Source: Brevundimonas sp. Root1279 (GTDB lineage Bacteria; Pseudomonadota; Alphaproteobacteria; Caulobacterales; Caulobacteraceae). Taken from it: a stretch of DNA of 64,000 bases. The DNA is taken from the NCBI RefSeq assembly GCF_001425945.1, contig NZ_LMEB01000006.1, forward strand, positions 470,518 to 534,517. The letters are read 5' to 3'. Below the pieces are notes generated by a model. That model saw only the letters and a program-made list of their open reading frames with translations, had not been told where the DNA came from and made no database searches. Below, one piece after another: positions 27,672 to 35,670 of this stretch. How positions within the stretch are numbered: the first letter of the stretch is position 1; each line of letters starts with the position of its first letter. Both the position numbers and the translations under genes were made by a program.

Positions 27672-28076
27672 ATGCACCATCGCCTTGCGCGCGCAGTAGC
27701 GACGGCCGTCATCGGCCTGGCCGGCGCGGCCTCGGCCCAGACGCTGCCGCACCGGGACGATCCGACTTGGGAGCCGATCGGCGCCGACGGGGCCCGGTAC
27801 GCCATCCTGCCAGCCCTGACGTCTCAGGCGCACGCCACCGTCTTGCTGACCCTGAAGGCGACCGTCGCCCCGGCCTCGGACGGAACGCCCAATACGGTGG
27901 TGGCGCGCGTCACAGTGGACTGCGAGCGGTCGGAGATTGGCGTGGTAACGTCGGAATTCTACAACGAGACCCAGCGCTTCCTGCGCACAGTCGAGGGGCC
28001 GGAGCATCCGCCCCTCAAGCCCGCCACGGAACCGGGCCAGCTGCTGGTCGTCCGGCACATGTGCGCCGCCGAGTGA
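27672..28076 (+). CDS. Small secreted protein, unknown
   Basis: A 134-residue protein with a signal peptide (LARAVATAVIGLAGAASA-QT). The mature part is beta-rich (ATVLLTLKATVAPAS, VVARVTVDCERSEIGVV) with two cysteines (VDCERS and HMCAAE) that could pair. I recognise no family. AGAGGGGGACCATCGAC precedes the ATG. It is divergent from the lipoprotein gene and convergent with the secreted protein at 28106. Confidence 0.6.
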   Translation: MHHRLARAVATAVIGLAGAASAQTLPHRDDPTWEPIGADGARYAILPALTSQAHATVLLTLKATVAPASDGTPNTVVARVTVDCERSEIGVVTSEFYNETQRFLRTVEGPEHPPLKPATEPGQLLVVRHMCAAE

Positions 28077-28105
28077 GCGGACCGTACCGACCTAGCGGCG
28101 CTCCC

Positions 28106-28675
28106 TCATCCGCAGGGTCCCCACAAGCCAAGTGTCTGGGCGGGAAAATAGAAGAAGTCCGCGGACTGACCTGTCCGCGCGAGCCCCGGCAGCCCTTCCG
28201 CCCTCGCCACGGCGATCAGATCCTCCTTGCCGAGCGGGTCCCAGTACAGGCCCTGCATGCCGTACCGCGAGAAGACGTAGACCACATTCGGACGCGCAGA
28301 GTTGCCGAGCAGGAACATCGGGCTGTTCGGAAGGTCGGCGTCGAGGCGGGCGCGAACTTCCGGCCCCTCTTCGACACGGAGGACCTCAGTCTTCAGCTCG
28401 CCTTCCCCGAAGGCGCCCTGCGCGTAGCCGTTGCACAGGCGCGGCGTCGTCAGCCTGAGCATGCCGCCGTCGAGACATTTGTTGTCGCTGTCGGAGCAAT
28501 CCCGGATGGCGAACGTCTGGCCGGCGCGGCCGCGGCCGGCCTCCAGATCGATGGCGATCGAGCCCCAGACGTAGACCCGCGGCGAGCCGTCCGGGACTTG
28601 CGCCGCCGAGACAGCTGGCATGGCGAACAGCGCGGCGGCTACCGCGAGAGCCTGGATTAAACGACAAACCATCAT
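28106..28675 (-). CDS. Secreted protein overlapping the HELGH gene
   Basis: A 189-residue protein with a signal peptide (LIQALAVAAALFAMPAVSA-AQ). The mature domain includes YVWGSIAIDLEAGRGRAG, RDCSDSDNKCLDGG, RPNVVYVFSRYGMQGLYW and ends LWGPCG; several cysteines suggest disulfides in the periplasm. I recognise no family. The start overlaps the stop of the upstream HELGH-motif gene by 4 bp (ATGA), so the two are translationally coupled. GC is lower than in the flanking genes. A role as partner or inhibitor of the HELGH protein is a hypothesis only. Confidence 0.6.
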   Translation of the reverse strand: MMVCRLIQALAVAAALFAMPAVSAAQVPDGSPRVYVWGSIAIDLEAGRGRAGQTFAIRDCSDSDNKCLDGGMLRLTTPRLCNGYAQGAFGEGELKTEVLRVEEGPEVRARLDADLPNSPMFLLGNSARPNVVYVFSRYGMQGLYWDPLGKEDLIAVARAEGLPGLARTGQSADFFYFPAQTLGLWGPCG

Positions 28676-29637
28676 TGAGGCGCACTTCCGTAGGGTATCG
28701 AAGAGCCAGAATAGGACTGGGCCACCACGCCGCCGGTCATCGTAGCGAGCCCCTGACCAAATGCAGTGGCTCGCTGCTGATCCAGAATGGCCGCTGAGCT
28801 AGTCGGCCAAGCTGCGGCAGCCTGCGCTGGGGTCATATTGTTCGGTGGTCCAAGTTGGGCGGTGTACCAGCCTTGAAATCGTGCTGTCGTCTCCACCCTC
28901 AGTGCAGCATGTCCGAGTTCATGATAGAGAATAGTCGTGGCGCTGCCCGCGTCAGTGAGGTTGGCACTGCCAAAATAACCGGACACCATCGATGGCCAAA
29001 TCGTAATGGTTGTTCGCGGCCCATTGATGTCCGTTTCGCCTGCCGCGCCGCGCGGATTGGTGCCTCCCATCAAGACCAGGTCCACCGTTTGCATCAGAGA
29101 GAACCAGTCTCTTGCCGTCACGTCGGCAGTGTCAGGGCCATTTATCAGCGCATCAGGATTTGACATCGCCTGATAAACGGTGGCGATGAGATCATTCTTT
29201 ACGGTGTCGACCGCCGCCTTTTGCTTAGGGTCATTTAGATTCACCGATGTATCAACCCTAACATGCTGATTGACCCCAACTTGGGCACCGCCAGCAATCC
29301 CCATTTGCTGTGAGTAGTACATGTTTACTTGAATGGCTATCTGACCGTAGTCAGGAACACTCGGATTCTGCTGACTGCGCAGGTCTGCCTCAAATGCTGC
29401 CGCCTTCACTCTGACCGCTTCGACGACCACGTCGGGCAGAGTGGGAACCGGAGGGGGAGGAGTTGTTTGAGTGCTGGCGGCCGATTGCGATCCCTCGATT
29501 GCAACTCTCGCCTCAGGCGATAGATCCAAGACATACGCTGGGTTTGAATCAGCTTGACCTTTGGCTTCCGAAGGCACTTTGGCTGCTAGGGGATTGGAAA
29601 TACTCGACGCTGTTCCGCTCAAGGCTCGGACGTCCAT
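28672..29637 (-). CDS. HELGH-motif protein, possible metallopeptidase
   Basis: A 321-residue protein of unknown family. The N-terminus (MDVRALSGTASSISN, then AYVLDLSPEARVAIEG) has no signal peptide and is low-complexity. ILYHELGHAALRVET near residues 236-250 contains a zincin-type HExxH. The following C-terminal part is Ala/Gln-rich. GC content and codon choice (many ATT, TCA, AAT) are clearly lower-GC than the neighbours, suggesting horizontal acquisition. It overlaps the downstream secreted-protein gene by 4 bp. The HExxH could bind zinc, but a third ligand is not evident. Confidence 0.6.
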   Translation of the reverse strand: MDVRALSGTASSISNPLAAKVPSEAKGQADSNPAYVLDLSPEARVAIEGSQSAASTQTTPPPPVPTLPDVVVEAVRVKAAAFEADLRSQQNPSVPDYGQIAIQVNMYYSQQMGIAGGAQVGVNQHVRVDTSVNLNDPKQKAAVDTVKNDLIATVYQAMSNPDALINGPDTADVTARDWFSLMQTVDLVLMGGTNPRGAAGETDINGPRTTITIWPSMVSGYFGSANLTDAGSATTILYHELGHAALRVETTARFQGWYTAQLGPPNNMTPAQAAAAWPTSSAAILDQQRATAFGQGLATMTGGVVAQSYSGSSIPYGSAPQ

Positions 29638-29768
29638 ATGATCCCCCGGATGGACTAGATTTAAACTCGGTTAGCTTCTTGAACGCTGTCTCCCCATCTG
29701 ACCGAGCGACTTGGACTCGCTAGACGGGAGCTGAGGAGCCTAGACACAGAATGCGGATTCGCACAACC

Positions 29769-30005
29769 TCAGCGAGAGCCACTGTCTAGCTCTGTCCGCC
29801 CGTGCGTCTCGACCCACCGCTGCGTCATGAAAGCGGCGGTGGCGTAGGCCTCCTGAAACTCGACGCTCCAGTAGGTCAGCAGGTCCAGCGAGATGAGCTT
29901 GCCCGAGACGGCGCAGACGACGTGATCGCCGGGCTGGAGGATTTCGATGTCCGGCGTGGCGTAGCGGACGACGGCGGCGCGCCGGGGCGTGGGCGGCGGG
30001 TTCAC
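29769..30005 (-). CDS. DUF2093 family protein
   Basis: A 78-residue protein from a GTG at 30005 that overlaps the stop of the upstream SDR gene by 4 bp. The family block is clear: RYATPDIEILQPGDHVVCAV, GKLISLDLLTYWSVEFQEAY. DUF2093 is a small alphaproteobacterial protein of unknown role. The overlap with the SDR indicates a co-translated tail of the operon CobW - SDR - DUF2093. Confidence 0.8.
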   Translation of the reverse strand: MNPPPTPRRAAVVRYATPDIEILQPGDHVVCAVSGKLISLDLLTYWSVEFQEAYATAAFMTQRWVETHGRTELDSGSR

Positions 30006-30694
30006 CAGGGCAGCTCCCGACCGTTCCAGCCGACGAAGCGATGCCCGCCTGAGCCGGCCTGGGCCTCGATCTGGTCGGCGATGCCGCGGGCGCTGGTGGG
30101 CACGTCGATAGTGGCGCCCGACCCGCCCATGTCGGTCTGGACCCAGCCCGGATTGACCGACAGCACGGTCAGGCCGCGGGCCTGGCCGGGGCCGATCCAA
30201 AGGCTGCGGGCCAGCATGTTCTGGGCGACCTTGGAGGCGCGGTAGACGTCATAGCCGCCCATGGTGTTGTCGGCGATCGAGGCCATGCCGGTCGACATCA
30301 GGGCGACCACGCCGGTCTTCTCGCGGATGCGGTCGACCAGGAACCAGGCCAGGCGGGCGGGGCCGAAGGCGTTGGTGTGCATGACCCGGTCAATCTCTTC
30401 CGGCAGGGCCTCGAGCATGTCCTTCGGACCCATGACGCCGGCGTTCACGAACAGCAGGTCGAGCGGGCTGTCGATGCGCTCGACCAGGCCCTGGATGTCG
30501 GCGTCGCGCGTGACGTCGGCGCGGTAGACGGTCAGGCGGCCGCCCCTGTCCAGCGCGTCGAGGACGGCCTCGCCGTCGCCGTCGCGGACGGTGGCGACCA
30601 CCGTCCAGCCGCGCGACAGATACTCCTCGACCAGGCCGAGGCCGATGCCGCGCGAGGCTCCCACGATCAGGGCGATCCTAGCTGCATCGGCCAT
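30002..30694 (-). CDS. SDR family oxidoreductase, C-factor-like
   Basis: A 230-residue short-chain dehydrogenase. The Rossmann motif is LIVGASRGIGLGLVEEY, LFVNAGVMGPKDM corresponds to the NAG motif, and the catalytic Tyr and Lys are in YDVYRASKVAQN. It resembles the C-signal (CsgA-like) subgroup. CTGAAGGAGCTCGCC precedes the ATG. It lies 19 bp downstream of the CobW gene and overlaps the DUF2093 gene. Substrate unknown. Confidence 0.88.
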   Translation of the reverse strand: MADAARIALIVGASRGIGLGLVEEYLSRGWTVVATVRDGDGEAVLDALDRGGRLTVYRADVTRDADIQGLVERIDSPLDLLFVNAGVMGPKDMLEALPEEIDRVMHTNAFGPARLAWFLVDRIREKTGVVALMSTGMASIADNTMGGYDVYRASKVAQNMLARSLWIGPGQARGLTVLSVNPGWVQTDMGGSGATIDVPTSARGIADQIEAQAGSGGHRFVGWNGRELPW

Positions 30695-30713
30695 GGCGAG
30701 CTCCTTCAGGGTG

Positions 30714-31820
30714 TCAGGCGGCGCAAGCCTCGAAGCCGCGCTTCAGTTCCGCCTCGTCGAGATCGCGGCCGATGAAGACGGCGCGAGACCAGCGGCGTTC
30801 GTTGGCCCCCCAGGGCTTCTGCAGATCGCCCTCGAGGATCATGTGCACGGCCTGGAAGACCAAGCGGCGATCCTCGCCCTGGACGTCGATGATGCCCTTG
30901 GCGCGCAGGATGTTCTGGCCCTGCTCGCCGAGCAGCCGGTCCAGCCAGGCGGTGAACTTCTGCCCATCCATCGGCCCGTCGATCGACAGTGAGACGCCCT
31001 TGATGTCGTCCTCGTGGGCGTGACCGCGCGCGCCGCCATGGGCGTGCTCGTGCTCGTGGGCGTGGTGATGATGATCATGGTCGTGGCCGTGATGATCATG
31101 GCCGCAGTGCTCGTCGTGGACATGGCCTTCCTCGCCGTGGGCGGGGTTGGCGAACTGCGGGTTGATGTCGAGGATCCGCTCGAGGTCGAAGCCGCCGAGG
31201 CCCAGCACCTGGTCCAGCGGCACGTCGGCGCGGGTGGCGCGGGTGATGGGGGCCAGCGGATTGAGCTTGCGCAGGCGGCGCTCCACCTCGGCCAGCTCGA
31301 TGTCCGAAGCCAGGTCGACCTTGTTGAGGATGATGCGGTCGGCGAAGGCGACCTGTTCGCGGGCCTCCTTGGAGTCGTCGAGGCGGGCCATGACGTGCTT
31401 GGCGTCGACCAGGGCGGTGACGCTGTCCAGCTCGGTCTTGGCCTTGACGTCCTCGTCGACGAAGAAGGTCTGCGCCACCGGGCCGGGGTCGGCCAGGCCC
31501 GTGGTCTCGACGATGATGGCGTCGAAGGCGGGCTTGCCCGGGCGCTGGCGCTTCATCAGGCCGGCGACGACACGGATCAGGTCGCCGCGCACGGTGCAGC
31601 AGACGCAGCCGTTGTTCATCTCGAACACGTCCTCGTCGGCGCCGACCACCAGGTCGTTGTCGATGCCGATCTCGCCGAACTCGTTGACGATGACGGCGTA
31701 GCGCTTGCCGTGGTCCTCGGTGAGGATGCGGTTGAGCAGGGTGGTCTTGCCGGCGCCGAGGTAGCCGGTGAGGACGGTGACGGGGATCTTGCCGGAAGCG
31801 GTATCGGTCATGGCGCTCAT
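30714..31820 (-). CDS. CobW/ZigA-type metal chaperone GTPase
   Basis: A 368-residue G3E GTPase. The P-loop [13 protein letters not shown] is near residue 19, the metal-binding GCVCC is near residue 72, and a Walker-B-like segment ([15 protein letters not shown]) and NKVD follow. A His-rich stretch ([16 protein letters not shown] region, about residues 225-270) precedes the CobW C-terminal domain. Such proteins deliver zinc to client enzymes when zinc is scarce. The start may be ATG 31820 or ATG 31811 (MTDTASG). It is followed by the SDR gene and lies near a CDF exporter. Confidence 0.9.
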   Translation of the reverse strand: MSAMTDTASGKIPVTVLTGYLGAGKTTLLNRILTEDHGKRYAVIVNEFGEIGIDNDLVVGADEDVFEMNNGCVCCTVRGDLIRVVAGLMKRQRPGKPAFDAIIVETTGLADPGPVAQTFFVDEDVKAKTELDSVTALVDAKHVMARLDDSKEAREQVAFADRIILNKVDLASDIELAEVERRLRKLNPLAPITRATRADVPLDQVLGLGGFDLERILDINPQFANPAHGEEGHVHDEHCGHDHHGHDHDHHHHAHEHEHAHGGARGHAHEDDIKGVSLSIDGPMDGQKFTAWLDRLLGEQGQNILRAKGIIDVQGEDRRLVFQAVHMILEGDLQKPWGANERRWSRAVFIGRDLDEAELKRGFEACAA

Positions 31821-31881
31821 CTAGGGGCGGGAGAGGCCGAGCGCCAGACCGGGCTGCGCGTGGGGTTTGGGTCTGGCAGTT

Positions 31882-32052
31882 CTGGTTCGTCACGAAGGAC
31901 ACCAAGGGAGCACGAAGAACACGAAGGGAGCGGGGGCGCGTCGCGCGAAGCGCCTCAAATCCTTGAGGGGATGGACGCGTGCCGCGTCGTTCGCGGGCGC
32001 ACGGTCCCTTCGTGTCCTTTGTGAAGCCTTGGTGCCCTTCGTGACGAACCAG
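31882..32052. repeat. Inverted-repeat element, copy 2 of the CACGAAG family
   Basis: Starts CTGGTTCGTCACGAAGG and ends CCTTCGTGACGAACCAG, with arms of about 47 bp that are imperfect internally. The same ends and CACGAAG repeats occur at 4254-4412. It lies in the 250-bp gap between the CDF and CobW genes. Confidence 0.85.
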
Positions 32053-32070
32053 CCGACGCCCGCGGCGCGC

Positions 32071-33051
32071 TCAGCAGTCGGGACAGTCCGGGAGGGCGCC
32101 TGCCTCGAGCTGCAGCGTCGTGTGGCCGATCTTGAAGCGGGTGCGGGCGAGGCCTTGCGCCTCTTCCAGCAGGGCGCCGGCGTCGGGGCGGTCGTGGACC
32201 AGGTGGGCGGTCAGGGCGGTTTCGGTGGTCGACAGGCCCCAGACGTGCAGGTCGTGCACGGCGCTGACGCCCGGCAGGGCCAGGAAGGCGGTGCGGATGG
32301 CGTCGACGTCGACGCCGCGCGGGGCCGCGTCCAGGGCCAGGTTGACCGAGTCCTTGAGCAGGCCCCAGGTGCCGATCAGGATCACTGCCACGATGACCAG
32401 GCTGACCAGCGGGTCGATGATCGACCAGCCGGTGAACAGGATCACCGCCCCGGCGATGACCACGCCGATGGAGACGGCGGCGTCGGCCAGCATGTGCAGA
32501 TAGGCCCCGCGGGCGTTCAGGTCCGAGTGCTGGTCGCGCATGAACAGCAGGGCGGTGCCCAGGTTGATGACGAAGCCGACGCCGGCGACGATCATGACCG
32601 TGGCCGAGTGGACCTCGGCGTCGCTGTTGAGGCGGCGGACGGCCTCCAGGGCGATGGCCCCGCAGGCGAAGATCAGCAGGATGGCGTTGGCCAGGGCGGC
32701 CAGGACGGTGGCCTTGCCGAAGCCGTAGGTGTGGTGCGTCCCGCCGCTGCGCCGGGCCAGCCAGGCCGCTCCACCGGCCATGGCCAGGCCGAGCACGTCG
32801 GACAGGTTGTGGCCCGCATCGGCCAGCAGGGCGGTCGAGCCGCTCCACAGGCCGGCGCCGACCTCGACGCCGACGAAGGCGAGATTGACCAGCAGACCGA
32901 CGGCGTAGCGCCAGTCGCCGGTGTCGACCGGACCGTGGTGGTGATGGCCGTGGGCGTGCGAGTGGTCGTGCCCGTGGTCATGACCATGGTCGTCATGATC
33001 GGGGTGATCATGGCCGTCGTGGCCGTGCGGATGCCCGTGGTCGTGCGCCAT
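32071..33051 (-). CDS. Cation diffusion facilitator (zinc) transporter
   Basis: A 326-residue CDF protein. The N-terminal 40 residues are very His/Asp-rich (HGHDHSHAHGHHHHG), a probable metal sensor. Six membrane helices follow, with the zinc-site motif LADAGHNLSDVLGLAMAG in TM2 and a second HD pair in TM5 (LHMLADAAVSIGVV). The C-terminal cytoplasmic domain (VHDLHVWGLSTTETALTAHL) is typical. It exports Zn(II) or related cations from the cytoplasm. An AT-rich palindrome lies 60 bp upstream. Confidence 0.93.
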   Translation of the reverse strand: MAHDHGHPHGHDGHDHPDHDDHGHDHGHDHSHAHGHHHHGPVDTGDWRYAVGLLVNLAFVGVEVGAGLWSGSTALLADAGHNLSDVLGLAMAGGAAWLARRSGGTHHTYGFGKATVLAALANAILLIFACGAIALEAVRRLNSDAEVHSATVMIVAGVGFVINLGTALLFMRDQHSDLNARGAYLHMLADAAVSIGVVIAGAVILFTGWSIIDPLVSLVIVAVILIGTWGLLKDSVNLALDAAPRGVDVDAIRTAFLALPGVSAVHDLHVWGLSTTETALTAHLVHDRPDAGALLEEAQGLARTRFKIGHTTLQLEAGALPDCPDC

Positions 33052-33110
33052 GTCCCCTCCTAGGCCCCGCGCGGCGAGGGGTCAACGCCGCCGCGAACTA
33101 AGTCTTTGAT

Positions 33111-33125
33111 TGTTAATATATAACC
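33111..33125. promoter_or_regulatory. AT-rich palindrome A (Zur-like box)
   Basis: TGTTA-ATATA-TAACC, with GTTA pairing with TAAC, lies 60 bp upstream of the CDF start. It stands out in a GC-rich sequence and resembles the TGTTATAATATAACA-type boxes of Fur-family zinc regulators. The regulator is not in the window. Confidence 0.5.
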
Positions 33126-33132
33126 TATCAGC

Positions 33133-33792
33133 CTAGTGCTGATTGAGGACCACCAGCACGCCGACGGCGATCAGGGCCAGGCCGAGCACGGCGCCCTCGT
33201 AGCGGGCCCAGCGCTCCAGGCGCAGCACCGACCAGCCGGCCCGCGCCAGCAGGGTGAACACGGCCATGCCGGCGATGGTGCCGACGGCGAAGATCAGGGT
33301 CAGCAGCGCCAGCATGCCGGCGCCGGCCTCGGCCTGGGTCAGGTAGAAGGGCAGCAGCACCTCGCCCGGCGACAAGGCCATCATCGCGACAAGCCCGCCG
33401 AAGGCGGCGGCGTGGGACACCGAGGGCTCGGCCAGATCGAGCTGGGGCCCGCCGGCCAACTGGGGCCCGCGGATCAGGGCGCGGACCAGATAGAAGCCGC
33501 CGAACAGGAAGAGGAAGACCGCCGACAGGTGCGGCAGGATGCCGGCGATCCACTGGTCGAGCGCCAGCCCGGCCAGAACGATCAGGCCGCCGACGAAGGC
33601 GGTGGCGGCGATGTGGGCGAGGCCGGCGGCGACCACGGCCGCCATGACGCGGGCCAGGCTCCAGCGCTGGGCGCGGCCGACGAGGACGAAGGGCAGCCAG
33701 TGGGTCGGCAGGGCGGCGTGCAGGAAGGCTGTCGCCAGGCCACCTCCGAGCACGGAAAGCAGGATCGGTTGCTGAAGGTCGGGCGGGGCCAT
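33133..33792 (-). CDS. Multi-spanning membrane protein, possibly metal transport
   Basis: A 219-residue protein with about six hydrophobic helices (SVLGGGLATAFLHAALPTHWLPF, AALLTLIFAVGTIAGMAVFTLL as parts). A His-containing first helix (FLHAALPTHW) and VVAAGLAHIAATAFVGG recall NicO/TauE-like small transporters, but the match is weak. A palindrome lies 18 bp upstream of its start and another 8 bp after its stop, so it probably belongs to the same metal regulon as the CDF gene. Substrate unknown. Confidence 0.65.
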   Translation of the reverse strand: MAPPDLQQPILLSVLGGGLATAFLHAALPTHWLPFVLVGRAQRWSLARVMAAVVAAGLAHIAATAFVGGLIVLAGLALDQWIAGILPHLSAVFLFLFGGFYLVRALIRGPQLAGGPQLDLAEPSVSHAAAFGGLVAMMALSPGEVLLPFYLTQAEAGAGMLALLTLIFAVGTIAGMAVFTLLARAGWSVLRLERWARYEGAVLGLALIAVGVLVVLNQH

Positions 33793-33809
33793 CGCCCGAC
33801 CCTGTAGCG

Positions 33810-33824
33810 TGTTACTTTATAACA
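33810..33824. promoter_or_regulatory. AT-rich palindrome B (Zur-like box)
   Basis: TGTTA-CTTTA-TAACA is a perfect 5-bp inverted repeat around 5 bp. It is 18 bp upstream of the membrane-protein start, where a repressor would block transcription. It pairs with box A at 33111. Confidence 0.55.
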
Positions 33825-33844
33825 GTCGAGAGGTTTGTTGCGCG

Positions 33845-34138
33845 TCAGGCCGGCAGAGGGGCGAACCAGAGCGTGATGACGGCAAGACATCCGACGACCA
33901 GGCCGAGGCGCGCCGCCCAGACGGGGATCCAGAGAAGGCCGAGGTTGCTGTACTGGTGGCCGAACAGGCCGCGCAGATGGTCGGACGCGTTCGTCGGCGT
34001 CCAGAGGATGATCGGGAAGGCGAAGCCGCTGATGCCAGAACGGGCGGCGATGACCCCCGCATTGAAGTGCATCACCACGATCGCAGCCCAGTAGACGAAG
34101 ACGCAGATCGCCGCGACGGCTAGGCCGATCGTAAACAT
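33845..34138 (-). CDS. Small membrane protein, unknown
   Basis: A 97-residue protein with about two to three hydrophobic helices (MFTIGLAVAAICVFVYWAAI at the start, LGLVVGCLAVITLWFAPLP at the end) and a polar central loop containing TPTNASDHLRGLFGHQY. ATG 34138 is chosen; a longer reading through the neighbour is an antisense artefact. It is 8 bp downstream of the hydrolase gene stop and probably co-transcribed. No family recognised. Confidence 0.6.
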   Translation of the reverse strand: MFTIGLAVAAICVFVYWAAIVVMHFNAGVIAARSGISGFAFPIILWTPTNASDHLRGLFGHQYSNLGLLWIPVWAARLGLVVGCLAVITLWFAPLPA

Positions 34139-34146
34139 AGCGGGCC

Positions 34147-35607
34147 CTACTCCGACTCGGTGAACTCCAGCGGCGTGCCGGGGGCCGGCAGGCAGCTGCG
34201 GTCGACCGGCTTGGACGGATCGCGCAGGAAGTCGCGGGCCATCTTCTGGGTGCAGACGCTGGCGCCGATGACGCCGTGGGTGGCGTTGGTGACGATGACC
34301 ACCTGGCTGTTCGAATAGCCCTTGGCGGCGGCCTCGGTCAGCGGCGGCGGGCAGCCCGGGTCGATCTCGGCGGCGACGAACAGGGTCGGGATGTCCGTCG
34401 TCACCGGCTGGTTCTCGATCGGATCGGCCGGGCCGGAGTCGACCGCCTTGCAGACATCGAAAAGGCGGTTGAGCGAAGGGACCAGCACCTCGGCCACCGG
34501 GTCGCCCTTGGCGCCGGCGGCCACGCGCTCGGCCGACTCGAAGGGCAACTCCTCCTTGCAGATGTAGGCCAGCTGCTGACCCTCGAAATAGTAGGTCCGG
34601 TTCTCGGCCACACCGGCCACGGGCGACAGGTCGCCGGCGATGATCTTCTCCAGGTCCGCCGGCAGGCTGGGCACGCCGGTGCGCGAGTAGAGGGTGTCCA
34701 TCAGGAAGGCCGACAGGTCGTCGACGGTGAAGGTCCGGCCGTCCTTGCCGGTCTGGGGGCCGGCCAGCCACAGGCGGGCGTTCGCCTCGAAGCGGGCCTG
34801 CAGGTCAGGGTGGCGGGCGGCGCAGGCCGGCTGGGCCTGGCATTTGGCGAGGAGGATCTTCACCGCGGCGGAGACCTGCTCGGGCGTGCCGACGGCCCAG
34901 TTGCCCTCGGGCGGCCAGGGGCTGTCCATGACGGCGACGCGAACGATCTCGGGCGCGTGGGTGATGACGGCGGCCTCGACCCGCGGGCCGTAGGAGCCGC
35001 CGTAGAGGTCGATCTTCGGCAGGTTCAGCACCTTGGCCAGGTCGCGCATGTCCTGGGCCACGGCGGCGACGTTGTAGTGGGCGAAGTTCACGCCCTGGTC
35101 CTGGAAGCCCTTGAGGCACGCCTTGAGCAGCTCGGCGTCCTCGTCCGAGGGCGGGCCCGCATCGGTGATCTCGGCGCCGGGGCAGTCCATCGACGGACTG
35201 GAGAGGCCGCCGCCGCGCTGGTCGAAGAAGATCCAGTCCTGGTCGACGGCCATCAGCAGGTTGGCGTCCGGCTGGGCTTCGAGACGCTGCACGATGCGGC
35301 CGACGTTGGAGACCGAGGCGCCGCCCGGGCCGCCGTGGAAGACCACCACCGGCGGCAAGGCCTGGCCGGAAGCGTCCTTGTGGGGGTTGCTGGCGCGGAC
35401 GATGGCGACGGCGATGTCGATGCGGCGGCTGGACGAGCCGTCGCGCGCTTCGTCGACGGTCAGGGTCCCGCACTCGACCCGGCTCGTGGGCCAGTCGGCC
35501 GGACACGCCTTGGCCGTGAAGACCGGTTCGGCGGCGGAGACGGCCGTGGGCGCGGTCACGAAGGCCGCGAGCGCGAGGACCGCGCCGGTCAGAATACGCG
35601 TCAGCAT
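34147..35607 (-). CDS. Secreted alpha/beta hydrolase (tripeptidyl aminopeptidase-like)
   Basis: A 486-residue enzyme. The signal peptide is MLTRILTGAVLALAAFVTAP, then AVSAAE. The fold shows VVVFHGGPGGASVS (oxyanion region) and FFDQRGGGLSS. The nucleophile Ser is in LYGGSYGPRVE, the acid in VAAEIDPGCPP and the His in TNATHGVI. The HGGPG and GGSYG pattern and TAP C-terminal-like part match proline-iminopeptidase/tripeptidyl aminopeptidases acting on extracytoplasmic peptides. Six or more cysteines suit an oxidised environment. ATG 35607 follows GGAAAGGCTCCTC. Confidence 0.88.
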   Translation of the reverse strand: MLTRILTGAVLALAAFVTAPTAVSAAEPVFTAKACPADWPTSRVECGTLTVDEARDGSSSRRIDIAVAIVRASNPHKDASGQALPPVVVFHGGPGGASVSNVGRIVQRLEAQPDANLLMAVDQDWIFFDQRGGGLSSPSMDCPGAEITDAGPPSDEDAELLKACLKGFQDQGVNFAHYNVAAVAQDMRDLAKVLNLPKIDLYGGSYGPRVEAAVITHAPEIVRVAVMDSPWPPEGNWAVGTPEQVSAAVKILLAKCQAQPACAARHPDLQARFEANARLWLAGPQTGKDGRTFTVDDLSAFLMDTLYSRTGVPSLPADLEKIIAGDLSPVAGVAENRTYYFEGQQLAYICKEELPFESAERVAAGAKGDPVAEVLVPSLNRLFDVCKAVDSGPADPIENQPVTTDIPTLFVAAEIDPGCPPPLTEAAAKGYSNSQVVIVTNATHGVIGASVCTQKMARDFLRDPSKPVDRSCLPAPGTPLEFTESE

Positions 35608-35670
35608 GAGGAGCCTTTCCTGGATCGCGATCCGTTCAAGCTCCACGCCGGATTTTCCGCAAGTCCTCGA

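Noticed and set aside
29769..30200. A 143-codon reading of the DUF2093 gene
   Set aside because: The N-terminal 65 codons are antisense-like, Arg/Pro-rich sequence inside the SDR gene. The family begins at the GTG at 30005, which overlaps the SDR stop.
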